Positions 36,801-39,800 of a DNA stretch of 41,572 bases are shown here, in pieces; position 1 is the first letter of the stretch; every line of letters starts with the position of its first letter. Made by a program: the position numbers and the translations under genes. This DNA is from Candidatus Omnitrophota bacterium. Its GTDB lineage: Bacteria; Omnitrophota; Gorgyraeia; Gygaellales; Profunditerraquicolaceae. The stretch spans positions 1 to 41,572 of the forward strand of contig JAPLLV010000029.1 in the NCBI GenBank assembly GCA_026387405.1, written 5' to 3'. The notes under the pieces were generated by a model, which was not told the origin of the DNA, searched no databases, and saw only the letters and a program-made list of their open reading frames with translations.

Positions 36801-39800
36801 TCCGCTTCACCCCCGAGGTCTGGCTCCTTAGGAGGTGCTCATCTTTGGCTACGGTGGTTACTGCGGCTCCGGGAGGTCCCATCTTTACTCCATCGGGAAT
36901 ACACTTTATACCGGATGTCTGAGTAGCAAAGGTCGCCTGAGAAAAGACATCAAGGGATGATAAATCACTCAAAATTTTCTTTTCCAGGAACGCCGCCACA
37001 TCCGTCGCTAATTTCTTATATCTTCCTCTTTTAAATTGAGCGACGGCCTTGTTTAATAACGGCACCATCTCTTCTTCAAACTCGACTATCTCACTTAAGG
37101 TATAATTAGTAAAAATATCCGCTTTTATATCTTGCCCCGGGACCAGCACAACATCCCTCTCGGCATCGCGGATCCTATTACACCAGGCAAGAATGACCTG
37201 CTTTAATATATACAGCCGCTCCCTATCAGACATAGAAATCCTGAAACTGCGATTAGCCCTCCTTAACAACCGCAATTCCTCCGGGACATCAAAAAACACT
37301 TTTACCGTTTCTCTTTTCTTATCGCTCAACCAACCTAACAACCTTCCATCTAACGCAAATAGCGAGTCAATGCATAAAATGGAATCTTTAGATAGCGCTA
37401 TTCTTTTTCCGGAATGGCGCTTACTATTGCCCGTATCTTTATCATGCGAAGGCAAGTCTATTTCTTTGCCTTCCAACAACGCAAACAGATCTTCTCTCAC
37501 CCATTCCCAATTAAGCGCTTCCGGATGCTCCCAGTTAGCTTTACCAGAGGCGGTCTTGGGAGCGTCTTTTGATGATTTATAATACCTGTCTAAAGACCAT
37601 CGGACAATAACGCCCTCTGCGCTATTTTTAAAATCTTCTCCCAATGCCCTTATAAAAGTAGTCTTGCCTGAGCCGGTACGGCCTCCTAAACAAAAGATTG
37701 CTTTCGCGGTTAGTCTTCTGCGTATCGCTTGATATCCAAGGCTGTTTTTCACTAACAACATCCTTACCTTCTTTTTTTGTATGCTTATTTTTGCCGCTTC
37801 TATCGAAGAACCTATATGGCTTAATCTCTCTACAATACGCTTAAGCAACTGATGTGACATAAAGCCGCCATAAAAGCCTAATAATCTCCTATACCAGCTT
37901 CTCGCCATCCTGCCTTCCTTAAATAAGCGCGCAAACTGTATGCAGGTAACCAGCCTGGTCAATTGTAAAATATTAGCATCTATTTCTTTGGGATTACGGG
38001 AGAAAATACTGGATACCGCCGTGTCTATATCAATATCTTCCAGGGGAAGGTGATGCAAGAGCAAGAAGAATAATATCGCCTGATCGGCCAAGCTCTCAAT
38101 AAACCTAACATCTATGCCTAACATATACCAAATTACATCGTGATGCCGCTCCAGTATCCTCCAATTACGATAATCGCCAAACACGGCTTGCATATCGCCC
38201 CTAACAGCCTTCACTCCTGATAGCGCGGCTAAATCGGATAAACCGACAGCCTCAAAAGTGCTTAGGCAATCCCTAATTTTCTTAATAATAAATCGTACCC
38301 TTACTTCATTAGAGTCATACATATACTTACTCAACTCAGACCTTATCAAACGATAACAATCGGCGATCTTAGCGGAACTTAAGGTATCTGTCTCGTGGAC
38401 CACAAGAGGCGCCTCAGATGCGTATTGCGCGGTATTCCCCACTTTTGCAAAAGGGATGTACTGCGCAAAATCCTGAGTCAATATCCTTGTTCCGAAAGAC
38501 GCGGGGTTGTCGCCCCATTCAGAACCCGGATAAGGAACAGCGACTGAAATCCCTACATTGGTAGGGTCTGCTGTCTTCACAAATTCAATGGTCTTCCTCA
38601 CATCTTCTTCTGTTTCCCCCGGGAGCCCGACCATTATAAACAACCTGACTTCTTCGATTCCGGATTTTTTAGCTAAACTTATGGCCTCAAGATTTCCAGC
38701 GACGGTTGTTCCTTTGCTGTTTCTATCTAATACCGCTTGGGAGCCGCTCTCAATCCCAAATGACAGATGAATACATCCGGCTTCTTTCATCTTACGCAAT
38801 AATTCATCATTCACCTTATCCGTCCTCACCGTTGCCTTCCAAAATATCTCAAGCCTCTCTCGGATAATCATTTCGCACAAGGCCATTATCCTCTTGGGAT
38901 ACACGCCAAACCCATCATCTATAAACGCAAAATACCGGTAGCCTTTTAGATAATAATGCCTTATTTCCTCCATAATGCTTTCCAACGTCCTGTTTCTTAT
39001 GATGAACCCAAAAACGCATTTTGCGCAAAAGCTGCATCGGGAAGGACAACCTCGGGAGGTCAAAATTGGCACCGCTTTATTCTCGGGATTAACAATCCAG
39101 AAATCATAACGCTCTAACTCTTCAGGAGGGATACGGGGGAAGGGAAGTGAGCCTAAATCTCTTATCATCTCAGGCGGCCCGGTGCTCATTATTTCTCCCC
39201 TGCACTTAAAGTCTATTCCTTTAATAGATAATAATACCTGAGCATTCCCGTATTCTGCAATGCCCATAACCAAGCGGGATAAAGGCAATTCTCCCTCTCC
39301 GGAAACCACGCAATCAAAATCGCTATCCTCTAAAATAACTCTCTTATCCTTTACTGCGTTGGCATGTACCCCGCCGGCAACCAAAACCGTCTCTTCCTTT
39401 TCTTCCCTAACTATCCGCGCTATGCGCAAGGCGTTAGCCGCAGATGGAGTAGCAAAGGAAATCCCCGCAATATCCGGGCGGAATTCACGGACGGCCCTGC
39501 GTAAGGAACTATCTACCGCTTCCTGATCAATATCTTCTAGCGCGAGGTCTAGAATTCTTACTTCGGCATTAGTAAGCTTTTCTAACGCGGCTTTTAAATA
39601 ATAAAGCCCGATCGGTGGGCAGAAGTTATTAACCCCTAAAATATTTGTTCCTATCAATAATACCCGGGGGGGCCTTTGTTCCGCTCTTATACACGCAGAA
39701 ACTCGCTCATATATAGAATAGGCTTCTTCGGGAGCCACTTTATTGCTTATACCCGATGTCTGACTCATTAAAAGGTCTTCATCAGTTGCTGCCTCGCCCG

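Noticed and set aside
38490-39070. Assigning a named radical SAM enzyme (e.g. BchE or HpnJ type)
   Set aside because: The cluster and B12-domain landmarks are general to the superfamily; nothing visible decides the subfamily.
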